Below are positions 26,459 to 34,895 of a stretch of 40,321 nt of DNA, piece by piece. The translations under genes were made by a program, and so were the position numbers. Where the stretch lies: NCBI GenBank assembly GCA_025656455.1, contig JAHXHS010000047.1, positions 1-40,321 of the forward strand. The letters are read 5' to 3'. The notes beneath the pieces are model-generated. The model was not told the DNA's origin. It saw only the letters and a list, made by a program, of their open reading frames with translations, and searched no databases. The stretch's first letter is position 1, and every line of letters begins with the position of its first letter. Source of the DNA: Candidatus Thiodiazotropha sp. (ex Epidulcina cf. delphinae). GTDB lineage: Bacteria; Pseudomonadota; Gammaproteobacteria; Chromatiales; Chromatiaceae.

Positions 26459-27955
26459 ATGACCCCCCAAGCATTCGCTGCCCTGGCGCATCAGGGCTAC
26501 AACCGCATACCCGTTGTCTGTGAGGTCCTGGCCGATCTCGATACCCCTCTCAGCGTCTACATGAAGCTGGCGCATGGCCCCTATTCCTATCTGTTCGAAT
26601 CGGTGCAGGGCGGAGAGAAATGGGGACGTTACTCCATCATCGGCCTGCCGTGCCGCACCCAGGTGCGTGTCAACGGGCCGCGGATCGAGGTGGTGACCGA
26701 CGGTAAGGTGGCCGAATCCCATCGGGTGGATGACCCGCTGGCCTGGATCGAGACCTTTCAGCAGCGCTACAAGGCGGCCGAGGTGGAGGGCCTGCCGCGG
26801 TTCAACGGCGGCCTGGTGGGTTATTTCGGCTACGACATCATTCGCTATATCGAACCGAAGCTGGCGAATTGCCCCAATCCCGACCTGTTGGGGACGCCGG
26901 ATATCCTGCTGATGGTCTCCGACGAAGTGGTGGTGTTCGACAATCTCTCCGGGCGGATGTACGTGATCGTGCATGTGGACCCCACCCAGGGGGGGACGCT
27001 GGCGTCCGCCGAACAGCGCATTCATGAACTGATACGGGCCATGCGCCGGCCGATACCCCGCGACGCCAGGGGCGGCGAACGGCAGATCAGCGAGTCCGAT
27101 TTCGTCTCCGGGTTTACCGAACAGGGCTACAAGCAGGCGGTCGAGCGCATCAAGCAATATATCCTTGAAGGCGATTGCATGCAGGTGGTGGTCTCCCAGC
27201 GCCTGTCGATCCCCTTCCAGGCCCCACCCCTCGATCTCTACCGGGCCCTGCGCGGACTCAATCCCTCGCCCTATATGTACTACCTCAATCTGGAGACGTT
27301 TCACATCGTCGGTTCCTCACCGGAGATCCTGACCCGGCTGGAGGATGGAGTGGTCACCGTGCGTCCCATCGCCGGCACCCGTCGGCGCGGCCATAACGAA
27401 GAGGAGGACAAGGCCATGGAGGCCGAGCTGCTGGCCGATCCCAAGGAGCTCGCGGAACACCTGATGCTGATCGACCTCGGGCGTAACGATACCGGGCGGG
27501 TGGCGAAGGTCGGCAGCGTGGAGCTGACCGACAGGATGATCGTCGAACGTTACTCCCATGTCATGCACATCGTCTCCAATGTCACGGGAGATCTGCGCGA
27601 CGGCATGAGCGCCATCGACGTGCTGCGCGCCACCTTCCCCGCAGGCACCGTCAGCGGAGCGCCGAAGATCCGCGCCATGGAGATCATCGACGAACTGGAG
27701 CCGGTCAAGCGGGGCGTCTACTCCGGTGCGGTGGGTTATCTCTCCTGGAACGGCAACATGGATACCGCCATTGCCATCCGCACCGCGGTGATCAAGGATA
27801 AGACCCTGCATATCCAGGCCGGCGCCGGGATCGTTGCCGACTCCATTCCCGAGCTGGAGTGGAAGGAGACCATGAACAAGGGACGGGCGGTGTTTCGCGC
27901 CGTGGCTCTGGCAGAGGCGGGACTCGACCGCCATGCCTGTGACGAGGAGGCGTAA
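26459..27955 (+). CDS. trpE: anthranilate synthase component I
   Basis: 498 residues. It converts chorismate to anthranilate using ammonia delivered by TrpG, the first step of tryptophan synthesis. The N-terminal domain carries the Trp feedback region (YLFESVQGGEKWGRYSIIG). The chorismate-binding domain carries VRPIAGTRRRG, LIDLGRNDTGRV, TFPAGTVSGAPKIRAMEII and IQAGAGIVADSIPE. The start at 26459 follows GGAGAGG; an in-frame start at 26435 lies further up in the leader. trpG follows after two bases. Confidence 0.97.
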   Translation: MTPQAFAALAHQGYNRIPVVCEVLADLDTPLSVYMKLAHGPYSYLFESVQGGEKWGRYSIIGLPCRTQVRVNGPRIEVVTDGKVAESHRVDDPLAWIETFQQRYKAAEVEGLPRFNGGLVGYFGYDIIRYIEPKLANCPNPDLLGTPDILLMVSDEVVVFDNLSGRMYVIVHVDPTQGGTLASAEQRIHELIRAMRRPIPRDARGGERQISESDFVSGFTEQGYKQAVERIKQYILEGDCMQVVVSQRLSIPFQAPPLDLYRALRGLNPSPYMYYLNLETFHIVGSSPEILTRLEDGVVTVRPIAGTRRRGHNEEEDKAMEAELLADPKELAEHLMLIDLGRNDTGRVAKVGSVELTDRMIVERYSHVMHIVSNVTGDLRDGMSAIDVLRATFPAGTVSGAPKIRAMEIIDELEPVKRGVYSGAVGYLSWNGNMDTAIAIRTAVIKDKTLHIQAGAGIVADSIPELEWKETMNKGRAVFRAVALAEAGLDRHACDEEA

Positions 27956-27957
27956 TC

Positions 27958-28536
27958 ATGCTGTTGATGATCGATAATTACGACTCCTTCACCTATAACC
28001 TGGTGCAGTATCTGGGTGAACTGGGCGTTGAGGTCAAGGTGGTGCGCAACGATGAGATCTCGGTGGCGGATATCGACGCCATCGATCCCGATCATATCGT
28101 CATCTCTCCCGGACCCTGTACGCCCAACGAGGCGGGGGTCTCGGTGGAGACTATCCGGGCCTATGCCGGGCGGATCCCGATCCTTGGGGTCTGCCTGGGC
28201 CATCAATCCATCGGTCAGGCGTTCGGCGGCAGAATCGTCCATGCGCGGAAGGTGATGCATGGCAAGACCTCGCCCATCCATCACTCTGATTCGGGGGTCT
28301 TCAGCGGATTGGAGAATCCCTTCCAGGCCACCCGCTATCACTCCCTGGTGATCGAGCGGGAGAGCCTTCCCGATTGTCTGGAGATCACCGCCTGGACTGA
28401 GCGGGACGGCGGCATCGACGAGATCATGGGAGTGCGTCACAGGGAATTGGCTGTGCAGGGGGTGCAGTTCCATCCGGAATCGATCCTGACCCGGCACGGC
28501 CATGATCTGTTGCGTAATTTTATTGCAGGTATTTAG
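27958..28536 (+). CDS. trpG: anthranilate synthase component II (glutamine amidotransferase)
   Basis: 192 residues of the class I glutamine amidotransferase fold. It frees ammonia from glutamine for TrpE. The catalytic Cys is in GVCLGHQSIGQAF, and His-Glu are in QFHPESIL near the C-terminus; HGKTS is the segment that in this group also marks PabA-type proteins. One TrpG often serves both tryptophan and folate synthesis. It starts two bases after the trpE stop. Its own stop overlaps the left arm of a palindromic repeat. Confidence 0.96.
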   Translation: MLLMIDNYDSFTYNLVQYLGELGVEVKVVRNDEISVADIDAIDPDHIVISPGPCTPNEAGVSVETIRAYAGRIPILGVCLGHQSIGQAFGGRIVHARKVMHGKTSPIHHSDSGVFSGLENPFQATRYHSLVIERESLPDCLEITAWTERDGGIDEIMGVRHRELAVQGVQFHPESILTRHGHDLLRNFIAGI

Positions 28537-28607
28537 TCCGCAAATGAACGCGAATAAACGCAAAACAGCTATTTTAATTAGCGTTTATTTGCGTTCATTA
28601 GCGGACT
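28535..28607. repeat. 73 bp palindromic repeat after trpG
   Basis: The arms 28535-28561 and 28581-28607 match at 25 of 27 positions (AGTCCGC...AATAAACGC) around a 19-base centre. The left arm includes the last two bases of the trpG stop codon. A partial relative (GGTCCGTAAATGAAAGCAAAT) is at 25456-25476 after rpe. Confidence 0.8.
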
Positions 28608-28632
28608 GAAATAGATTCCGGATAAAACAGTC

Positions 28633-28709
28633 GTAGGGTGCGGCCCTGCCGCACCACATGTTGCAGGCATGCCGCGACACAAGAAAGGTGCGGCAGGGCC
28701 GCACCCTAC
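28633..28709. repeat. GTAGGGTGCGG palindromic repeat, copy 2
   Basis: A 23 bp perfect inverted repeat (28633-28655 and 28687-28709) with a 31-base centre, between trpG and trpD. Compared with copy 1, GCGGCTTGCCGC becomes GCGGCCCTGCCGC on one arm, with the matching change on the other, so pairing is kept. Confidence 0.88.
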
Positions 28710-28739
28710 AACTCAAGCACAATTGTGGGGGGAATAACC

Positions 28740-29762
28740 ATGGAAATGCAGCAAGCCATCAATAGAGTGCTGGCCCGCCAGGATCTCACCGCCGATGAGA
28801 TGACGGGGGTCATGCGCAACATCATGACCGGCGGCGCGACGCCGGCGCAGATCGGCGGCTTTCTCGTCGGCCTGCGCATGAAAGAGGAGACAGTCAGCGA
28901 AATCACCGCGGCCGCTTCGGTGATGCGGGAGCTGGCGTCCGGCGTCTCCATTGCCGACCTGACGCATACCGTCGATATCGTTGGCACCGGCGGTGACGCC
29001 TCGGGGACTTTCAATGTCTCGACCGCCTGTATGTTCGTTGCCGCCGCTGCCGGCTGCCATGTCGCCAAACACGGTAATCGCTCGGTCTCCTCCAAGTCGG
29101 GCAGCGCCGACGCCCTCGAGGCGGCGGGCGTGAGACTCGATCTGTCACCGGACCAGGTTGAGCAGTGCGTGCGCGAGGTAGGCGTCGGTTTCATGTTCGC
29201 CCCTGGCCACCACAGCGCCATGAAGCATGCCATTGGCCCACGCAAGGAGATGGGCGTGCGCACCATCTTCAATGTCCTGGGGCCGCTGACCAATCCTGCC
29301 GGTGTGCCGAATCAACTGCTCGGTGTATTCAGCAGCGACCTGCTGGAGCCGCTGGCTGAAGTGTTGCAACGTCTTGGCAGCCGCCATGTGATGGTGGTCC
29401 ATTCCCGCGATGGCCTGGATGAGATCAGTATCGGCGACATCACCGATGTGGCGGAGCTGAAAGAGGGCCGGATCCGCCGCTTCACCCTCCAGCCAGAGGA
29501 TTTTGGCCTGAAACGCAACTCGCTTGACGCCATTCGGGTGGAGGATGCCGCTCAGAGTCTGGCGATGATTCGCGGCGTGCTCGAAGATAATCCAGGGCCC
29601 GCCCGCGACATCGTGGTATTCAATGCCGGCGCTGCGATCTACACGGCCGGTCTGGCAGAGAATCTACAGCAGGGTCTGGAGAAGGCCAACCAGGCCATTG
29701 CCAGCGGTGAAGCGCGCAGCCGTCTCGATCGCCTGGTTGTTCTGACCCAGAATTTTGACTGA
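28740..29762 (+). CDS. trpD: anthranilate phosphoribosyltransferase
   Basis: 340 residues. It joins anthranilate to PRPP. The PRPP site is DIVGTGGDASGTFNVST; KHGNRSVSSKSGSAD and IGPRKEMGVRTIFNVLGPLT are the other hallmark segments. The start at 28740 (MEMQQAINRVLARQDL) follows GGGGGGAATAACC and gives the standard length; a frame reaching back to 28638 would run through the palindromic repeat. The 203-base gap to trpG is filled by two repeats, so readthrough or a separate promoter is needed for trpD and trpC. Confidence 0.97.
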   Translation: MEMQQAINRVLARQDLTADEMTGVMRNIMTGGATPAQIGGFLVGLRMKEETVSEITAAASVMRELASGVSIADLTHTVDIVGTGGDASGTFNVSTACMFVAAAAGCHVAKHGNRSVSSKSGSADALEAAGVRLDLSPDQVEQCVREVGVGFMFAPGHHSAMKHAIGPRKEMGVRTIFNVLGPLTNPAGVPNQLLGVFSSDLLEPLAEVLQRLGSRHVMVVHSRDGLDEISIGDITDVAELKEGRIRRFTLQPEDFGLKRNSLDAIRVEDAAQSLAMIRGVLEDNPGPARDIVVFNAGAAIYTAGLAENLQQGLEKANQAIASGEARSRLDRLVVLTQNFD

Positions 29763-29764
29763 AA

Positions 29765-30562
29765 ATGTCGGATACTCCCGATATTCTGAAGAAGATCGTC
29801 CGGCGAAAGCGGGAGGAGATAGGCGAAAGACAAGCAAATCGATCGCTTCAGACTCTTCAGGCGATGTTGTCCGTTGCCTCAGCGCCGCGCGGTTTCGCCG
29901 ATGCCGTCGTGGCAAGGATTGATGCCGGCCAAGCCGGTGTTATTGCCGAGATCAAGAAGGCGTCACCGAGCAAGGGGGTGCTGCGGGAGGTGTTTCGTCC
30001 TGCCGAGATTGCCCGGAGTTATGCGGCAGGCGGCGCGGCCTGCCTCTCCGTGCTGACGGATATCGATTTCTTTCAAGGCAGTGACGCCTATTTGCAACAG
30101 GCCCGTGATGCCTGTGGCCTGCCGGTGATCCGTAAAGATTTCATCATCGACCCCTACCAGGTCTATGAGGCGCGGGCCATTGGTGCTGACTGCATCCTGC
30201 TGATCGTCGCCTGTCTCGATGACCGGCAACTCAGCGCACTGAACGGTCTGGCTCATCAATTGGGCATGGACGTGTTGATCGAAGTGCATGATGCCGACGA
30301 GTTGGAGCGCGCGCTACAGGTGGATAACCGTCTGATAGGCATCAACAACCGCAACCTTCGTACCTTCGATGTCAGCTTGCATACCACATTGGAGCTGCTG
30401 CCGAGGATACCGGCTGAACGGATTGTGGTGACTGAAAGCGGTATTCTGACCCCTGAGGACGTGGCGCTGATGCGGGAGCGGCAGGTCAATGCCTTTCTCG
30501 TCGGCGAAGCCTTCATGCGGGCGGATGATCCGGGCGCAACACTGACCCGGCTGTTTGCCTGA
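29765..30562 (+). CDS. trpC: indole-3-glycerol-phosphate synthase
   Basis: 265 residues, a TIM barrel that closes the indole ring. Motifs: EIKKASPSKGVLR (catalytic Lys), LTDIDFFQGSDAYL, VIRKDFIIDPYQVYEARAIG, GINNRNLRTFDV and VTESGI. It is monofunctional, with no fused TrpF. It starts two bases after trpD and overlaps the next gene by one base (TGATG), so all three are coupled. Confidence 0.97.
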   Translation: MSDTPDILKKIVRRKREEIGERQANRSLQTLQAMLSVASAPRGFADAVVARIDAGQAGVIAEIKKASPSKGVLREVFRPAEIARSYAAGGAACLSVLTDIDFFQGSDAYLQQARDACGLPVIRKDFIIDPYQVYEARAIGADCILLIVACLDDRQLSALNGLAHQLGMDVLIEVHDADELERALQVDNRLIGINNRNLRTFDVSLHTTLELLPRIPAERIVVTESGILTPEDVALMRERQVNAFLVGEAFMRADDPGATLTRLFA

Positions 30563-31248
30563 TGCGCCGGGCCGATCGGCTTTTTCGCATTACCCAGGAG
30601 CTGGATACCGAACGCTATGTGACCGCGCAGACCCTTGCCGCATTGCTGGAGGTTTCGCAACGCACCATCTATCGTGATATCGACGATTTGTCTGCCTCCG
30701 GGGTGCCTATCGAAGCGGTGACGGGGACCGGGTATCGCCTGTGCCAGGGGTTTCGCCTGCCACCGCTGATGTTCGAGGATGAGGAGTTGACCGCGCTGCT
30801 GCTGGGCATGCGCATGGTGCAGAGTTGGTCGGATCGCGGTCATGCCGCGGCGGCGAGCCGGGCCTTGCGCAAGGTGAAGGCGGTATTGCCTGAACGGCTA
30901 AGGCCGGTGCTCGACCGGGAAGCGCTCCTGGTCCCGGACTTTCATGTGCCTGATCAGATACGCGAGTATGTGGCCTTGCTGCGCAAGGCCATTACCGAAC
31001 AGCGCAAGGTGCGTATTGCCTACCGTCGGGAGGATGGTGCCCCGTCCGAACGGGTGTTGTGGCCTCTCGGCCTGTTTTACTGGGGGCAGAAATGGACCTT
31101 GGGCGCATGGTGTGAGTTGCGCGGGTCGTTTCGCCACTTTCGTCTTGATCGCATCGATACATTGGATACGATTGGAGCCCGCTATGTGTCGACAGCCGGG
31201 CGCACATTGCAAGATTTTCTGGTTAGTGTTGGAGCTGATGCAGGTTAA
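30562..31248 (+). CDS. HTH-WYL transcriptional regulator (YafY type)
   Basis: 228 residues. An N-terminal HTH_11 domain (VTAQTLAALLEVSQRTIYRD) is followed by a WYL domain at about 140-200 (VRIAYRREDGAPSERVLWPL, then YWGQKWTLGAWC). WYL regulators bind small ligands or nucleic acid. Its ATG overlaps the trpC stop, so it is co-transcribed with the trp genes, though it is not a usual trp regulator. Its targets are unknown. Confidence 0.9.
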   Translation: MRRADRLFRITQELDTERYVTAQTLAALLEVSQRTIYRDIDDLSASGVPIEAVTGTGYRLCQGFRLPPLMFEDEELTALLLGMRMVQSWSDRGHAAAASRALRKVKAVLPERLRPVLDREALLVPDFHVPDQIREYVALLRKAITEQRKVRIAYRREDGAPSERVLWPLGLFYWGQKWTLGAWCELRGSFRHFRLDRIDTLDTIGARYVSTAGRTLQDFLVSVGADAG

Positions 31249-31575
31249 GGGATACAATAGATTTTGTTGACTATTATGATGGAGGTAATCGTTCCGCATT
31301 TGAAGACGCAGCCTCTTATGTCGTTGCGACTTTGGATAAGCATTGTCAATGCTGGCTATCTGCGCCCGGCATTTTATCTGATGGGGGGAAGTGCGGGAAC
31401 AGCCATAATGTCCGCAGCTTTGGATTTTAATCCAACCTGAGTATTATCTGCTTGAAAAACGCAACCTCAGGATGGAGGATATAACTTTTCGCATTGATTA
31501 GCTCTTCCCTAAATCGAGTGGGTATTCATCAAGCGTGAATCATCTACCACCCGCGGAGTGGATAGTAGATGAAAG

Positions 31576-31805
31576 CCCCCCAAGGGGAATGGCGCTTACT
31601 TAAGGTGAATATGCCTGGATCTTACTCGTCATTCCAGTAACCGCGTCATTCCGGCGAATGCCGGAGAAGTGGTGCATGGATGCACCGTTTACGGACCTAA
31701 GGATGGAATCCAGGGAAATGACGCCTGTTGGTGATTCTGGATCCCGGCATTCGCCGGGATGACGGTGGTTTTGATCTTAAGTAAGTGCCATTCTCCCCAA
31801 GGGGG
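31576..31805. repeat. 230 bp inverted-repeat element containing a CGTCATTCCGG repeat pair
   Basis: The outer arms 31576-31604 and 31776-31805 are imperfect inverted repeats (AATGGCGCTTACTTAAG and CTTAAGTAAGTGCCATT, with CCCCAAGGGG near both edges). Inside, GTCATTCCGGCGAATGCCGG at 31645-31664 faces its near complement at 31744-31763. The inner motif recurs at 40191-40211 with 20 of 21 bases. No transposase is present. Confidence 0.75.
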
Positions 31806-31888
31806 CTATGTCAGGGCTACCCCTCACTTTTCCACTCCTGCACTCTGCCAGCCTGGTTTTCCACAACCGGCCAAGCATGCAATATTTC

Positions 31889-31963
31889 TCTCGCCAAGCT
31901 CGCAAAGCCCGCAAAGGAAACTCAGGCAATGTCTTCTTGGCGTGCTTTGCGAGCTTGGCGAGA
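31889..31963. repeat. short hairpin repeat, cousin of the 142 bp family
   Basis: TCTCGCCAAGCTCGCAAAGC (31889-31908) pairs perfectly with 31944-31963 over 20 bp around a 35-base centre. The wording resembles the CTCGCAAAGACGCAAAGCTC core of the repeats at 8591 and 22328, rearranged. Confidence 0.75.
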
Positions 31964-32106
31964 ATTTCTTTTCCTCCTATGATCTCAGCGAGCTATCAAT
32001 TTCGACCTCCCTGCCTGAACCTGCCGCCCAGCTGTACGTCGACACGGCGGGGACCGCTGCGATGCCCGTTCGCGCCAGGACGGGAGAGGGGGCATGGTTA
32101 TTCGTT

Positions 32107-33645
32107 TCACCCTGATCTTGCGATGGGAAGAGTAATCACAAATGTCGTTCCTTTTCCGATTTCTGATTCTACCTTAATAGCGCCCTTTAATTTTTCAGTA
32201 ATAAGTTTATAGGCAATGGCCAAGCCTTGCCCGGTTCCTTTGCCGACTCCTTTTGTGGTGAAGAAAGGGTCGAATATTTTTCCTTGAATTTCTTCTGAAA
32301 TCCCTGTGCCTGTATCACTAACCTTGATTTCAATGGCTTCTTCCAAGCGCTTTGTGGATATTAAAATTGTTCCTTTTTCCCCAGCACCGCTGTTTTTCTC
32401 TTCTATTGCCTGGGCGGCGTTGACGATAATATTTAAAAGAACCTGATTGAATTCACTGTACAAACAAGGCACTTCCGGTAAATTTCCATCGAGTTTACTT
32501 TCAAGCGTTGCCACATACTTCCATTCATTCTTGGAAACATTGGCCGCATTTTCTATAGCTCGATTTATATCTGTTTGGGTAAACTCACTACTGCCGGGGT
32601 GAGCGAATTCCTTCATTGATCTCACCAATTTGGCCACGTGCTCCACTCCCTGGATCGATTGTTCGATCGAACTTGGGACCTCTTCCTTTAAATAATCCAG
32701 GTCTATTTTTCCTTTGGTTTCCTCTGAGCATTCACTTAACGCCACAATAATTTTGGCTTGCTCTCCATCCAAAAATCTTAAGTTGTCGCCTATGTACTGT
32801 ATCGGTGTGTTGATTTCATGAGCGATGCCGCCTGCCAATTGACCGACTGAAGCGAACTTTTCCGATTGTAATAACTCAGACTGCATCCTCTCGTGCTGAT
32901 GCGATTCCCTCTCCAGGCTCTCGTAGGCATTCAGCAGGTCGGCTGTTCGTTGTTCCACGCGCTGTTCAAGTGACTTCTGCGCTTCGACCAAGTCATTTTG
33001 CGTTTTTAGCAGTCTGTTGTTCGATTCTCTGAAAACGACAAAGACCCTGATCCAGAACACAATCAAGATGACTGTCAGAAAAAGGGACAGCATAATTGCA
33101 AAGTTCTTTTTTCGGTTTCCTTTGCTTTGTAGACTTATCGCTTCCCTTTCAATGCGATTCTCAAGCTCTCTCATGCCTGCGGCATAGATGTCTTTTTGCT
33201 TTTCATACTCCTCGCCAAACAAGACCTCTTGGGCCTCTTTGGTCCGACCTTTTTTGACAAAATTGAATGATTGATTCTCCATGGCCACTAATTTTTGATT
33301 GGCGATATCGGTTTTCGCGGCTATTTCATGATTCGAGGTGGAGGGAACAATGTCCCCGGCTTCCTTGATAGCCTTGTCCAGTAGAATCTCATATTTTCGA
33401 TATCGCGCTTCCCATGCTGTATTACCTGAGCTTGCAGCCAACCTTGCCGACATCGTTAAAATTTCATCATATTGAAGGATCTCCCCTCTGAGTTTCATAG
33501 CCTTGTATGTTTTTTCAAATAAGAACTGTGACTGTTTGTGAATCTGGAATATGTTGAGCGTGAACCAGAACAGCACCGCGATTGTTACAACCAGTGAGAG
33601 GGAAAAAAGCTTGGTTGGGAATTTCTCGGTTTCCTTGATTATCAT
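32107..33645 (-). CDS. orphan membrane sensor histidine kinase
   Basis: 512 residues. Membrane segments lie at about 12-34 and 181-204, with a helical periplasmic sensor domain of about 145 residues between them. A coiled-coil linker (about 215-262) leads to a HisKA-like region with His276 in AGGIAHEINTPIQYI. The ATPase domain has LLNIIVNAAQAIEE (N box), VSDTGTGISEE (G1) and GKGTGQGLAI (G2). No response regulator gene is adjacent. The coding sequence looks AT-richer than its neighbours (many Lys/Ile/Asn codons), which suggests transfer. It lies 99 bases after the Cys-His-Asp protein gene on the same strand. Confidence 0.92.
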   Translation of the reverse strand: MIIKETEKFPTKLFSLSLVVTIAVLFWFTLNIFQIHKQSQFLFEKTYKAMKLRGEILQYDEILTMSARLAASSGNTAWEARYRKYEILLDKAIKEAGDIVPSTSNHEIAAKTDIANQKLVAMENQSFNFVKKGRTKEAQEVLFGEEYEKQKDIYAAGMRELENRIEREAISLQSKGNRKKNFAIMLSLFLTVILIVFWIRVFVVFRESNNRLLKTQNDLVEAQKSLEQRVEQRTADLLNAYESLERESHQHERMQSELLQSEKFASVGQLAGGIAHEINTPIQYIGDNLRFLDGEQAKIIVALSECSEETKGKIDLDYLKEEVPSSIEQSIQGVEHVAKLVRSMKEFAHPGSSEFTQTDINRAIENAANVSKNEWKYVATLESKLDGNLPEVPCLYSEFNQVLLNIIVNAAQAIEEKNSGAGEKGTILISTKRLEEAIEIKVSDTGTGISEEIQGKIFDPFFTTKGVGKGTGQGLAIAYKLITEKLKGAIKVESEIGKGTTFVITLPIARSG

Positions 33646-33744
33646 GATTCGCTTCCCTAGCGGAACGGTAAATAAGTGGGGTGCGGGATGGGCATCGATT
33701 AGAGCTGAGCGCCAATCGCTCCAGATCAGACACGCCCCAGGGCT

Positions 33745-34623
33745 TCAGCCCTTCTTGAGCAGTGCCCTGGCCAGCCCCAGGTTGAGCGCCAAGCGGTTGA
33801 TGCAGCTCTCCTTGTTGCGGTGGGTGACCTCGCCCTGTTTCTTGAGAAACCACTTCTGAAACGCGGTTTTCAGGGTGGCGAGGTTGTCTTGGATCCGGGC
33901 CCTCTCATAGCTATCCAGGGCGCTGTCGACAGCCTTGAGTTCGGCGGATCGCCAATGTCCCGACCGGGCCGTGAGGTCTTTCCATTGCGCATGGCTGACC
34001 CAGTCGGCCGCGCTGAATTCATTCCATGAATCAGCGAATCCCGCTGCCGGTGTCTGGTTTCGCTCGTATAGGAACTGCCCGTCTTCCGATAACCACAGCG
34101 CTGGTTGCAATTTGTCCAGTTTCCTCTCAACGCAGTCATCCCGGGAAGCCGTCGCCCTGTCGAAGGTAGGGTCGAAGTACCTGTTGCCGATTTTGCAGAG
34201 GTAGTGAACCGGGAAAAGGCACCGCCCATCCAGGGTCCCCGTGGCAGGGTTTCTGACGTTGCCACGGGCCGGTCCGTTAAACACCCTTTTTGATTTGGTG
34301 ATCATCCCTTTGTTGTCCGTTATCCCAAAACACTTTTCGACATTGGCCTTTGGTAACACTTCGCGGGGACCTAAACCCTGTCGCTTGTGACCCACGTAGT
34401 TCCAGGTGGCCCAGAAAGCCCTGGCCAGGTCTTCGCAGTTGCAGCGGGAAGCATCGTAGGCCCAATGGGCCTTTGCGTAAGGCATGAAGTTTTTGGTGAA
34501 CAGTTCCTGGGGAAGGGAATTTCTAGGCCCCTTCCAGGAGACGGCCAGTTGCCCGAGGATGGCGTCCAAAACTACTAGGTTGCCCCTCCCGTTGCCCTGG
34601 TACCCTTTGGTCAGATCCGGCAT
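33745..34623 (-). CDS. uncharacterised protein with a Cys-His-Asp (transglutaminase/cysteine-protease-like) pattern
   Basis: 292 residues. I do not recognise a named family. DASRCNCEDLARAFW (C61, C63), VHYLCKIGNRYFDPTFDRAT (His140, Asp151) and an intervening Gly-rich part follow the order Cys ... His ... Asp-Pro-Thr seen in transglutaminase-like enzymes, with C63 the likely nucleophile. The C-terminal 120 residues are charged, with many Trp and Lys, and end ARALLKKG. No signal peptide or membrane segment is seen. The start at 34623 has GGGGAG nine bases upstream. Possible roles include a protease, a crosslinking or deamidating enzyme, or an effector; no immunity or secretion gene supports the last. 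It may be co-transcribed with the histidine kinase. Confidence 0.6.
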   Translation of the reverse strand: MPDLTKGYQGNGRGNLVVLDAILGQLAVSWKGPRNSLPQELFTKNFMPYAKAHWAYDASRCNCEDLARAFWATWNYVGHKRQGLGPREVLPKANVEKCFGITDNKGMITKSKRVFNGPARGNVRNPATGTLDGRCLFPVHYLCKIGNRYFDPTFDRATASRDDCVERKLDKLQPALWLSEDGQFLYERNQTPAAGFADSWNEFSAADWVSHAQWKDLTARSGHWRSAELKAVDSALDSYERARIQDNLATLKTAFQKWFLKKQGEVTHRNKESCINRLALNLGLARALLKKG

Positions 34624-34895
34624 GTTGGTTTCTCCCCTGCTCGAGAAGTATACGTCTCTCTTGCAATTATCGGCATATTTATTCCCAATTTATAGTATCC
34701 AAACGCCATTTCTCTAAGCTTTTCTTTTGCCAGAGGCGATTCGCCGATCTCGGTACGCCGTCTCTCTCCTATTCCGGTGCGAGCATCGCGGCGCATCCTG
34801 TGTTGTTCGGGATGGAGACTCCTGACACCCCGTTGTCAGTAGGGTGGGGATAGACTTGTTTTCATTTTAAGATCGAGAGAGGAGCCGTACTGAAT

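Larger units (their letters stand above)
31249..32106. other. 858-base repeat-rich gap
   Basis: No confident gene is here. A 54-codon frame at 31276-31440 (starting MMEVIVPHLKTQ) has no ribosome site and no known relatives. The region holds a 230 bp palindromic element (31576-31805), a short hairpin repeat (31889-31963), and the second copy of a 22-base stretch (31503-31524). It separates the trp operon from the accessory block and may mark the insertion edge. Confidence 0.5.

Noticed and set aside
26384..27304. 306-codon minus-strand frame opposite trpE
   Set aside because: Antisense to a clear gene; the His/Gly/Arg-rich translation is typical of codon-bias shadows.
31276..31440. 54-codon frame after the WYL gene
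   Set aside because: No ribosome site before the ATG and no recognisable features.
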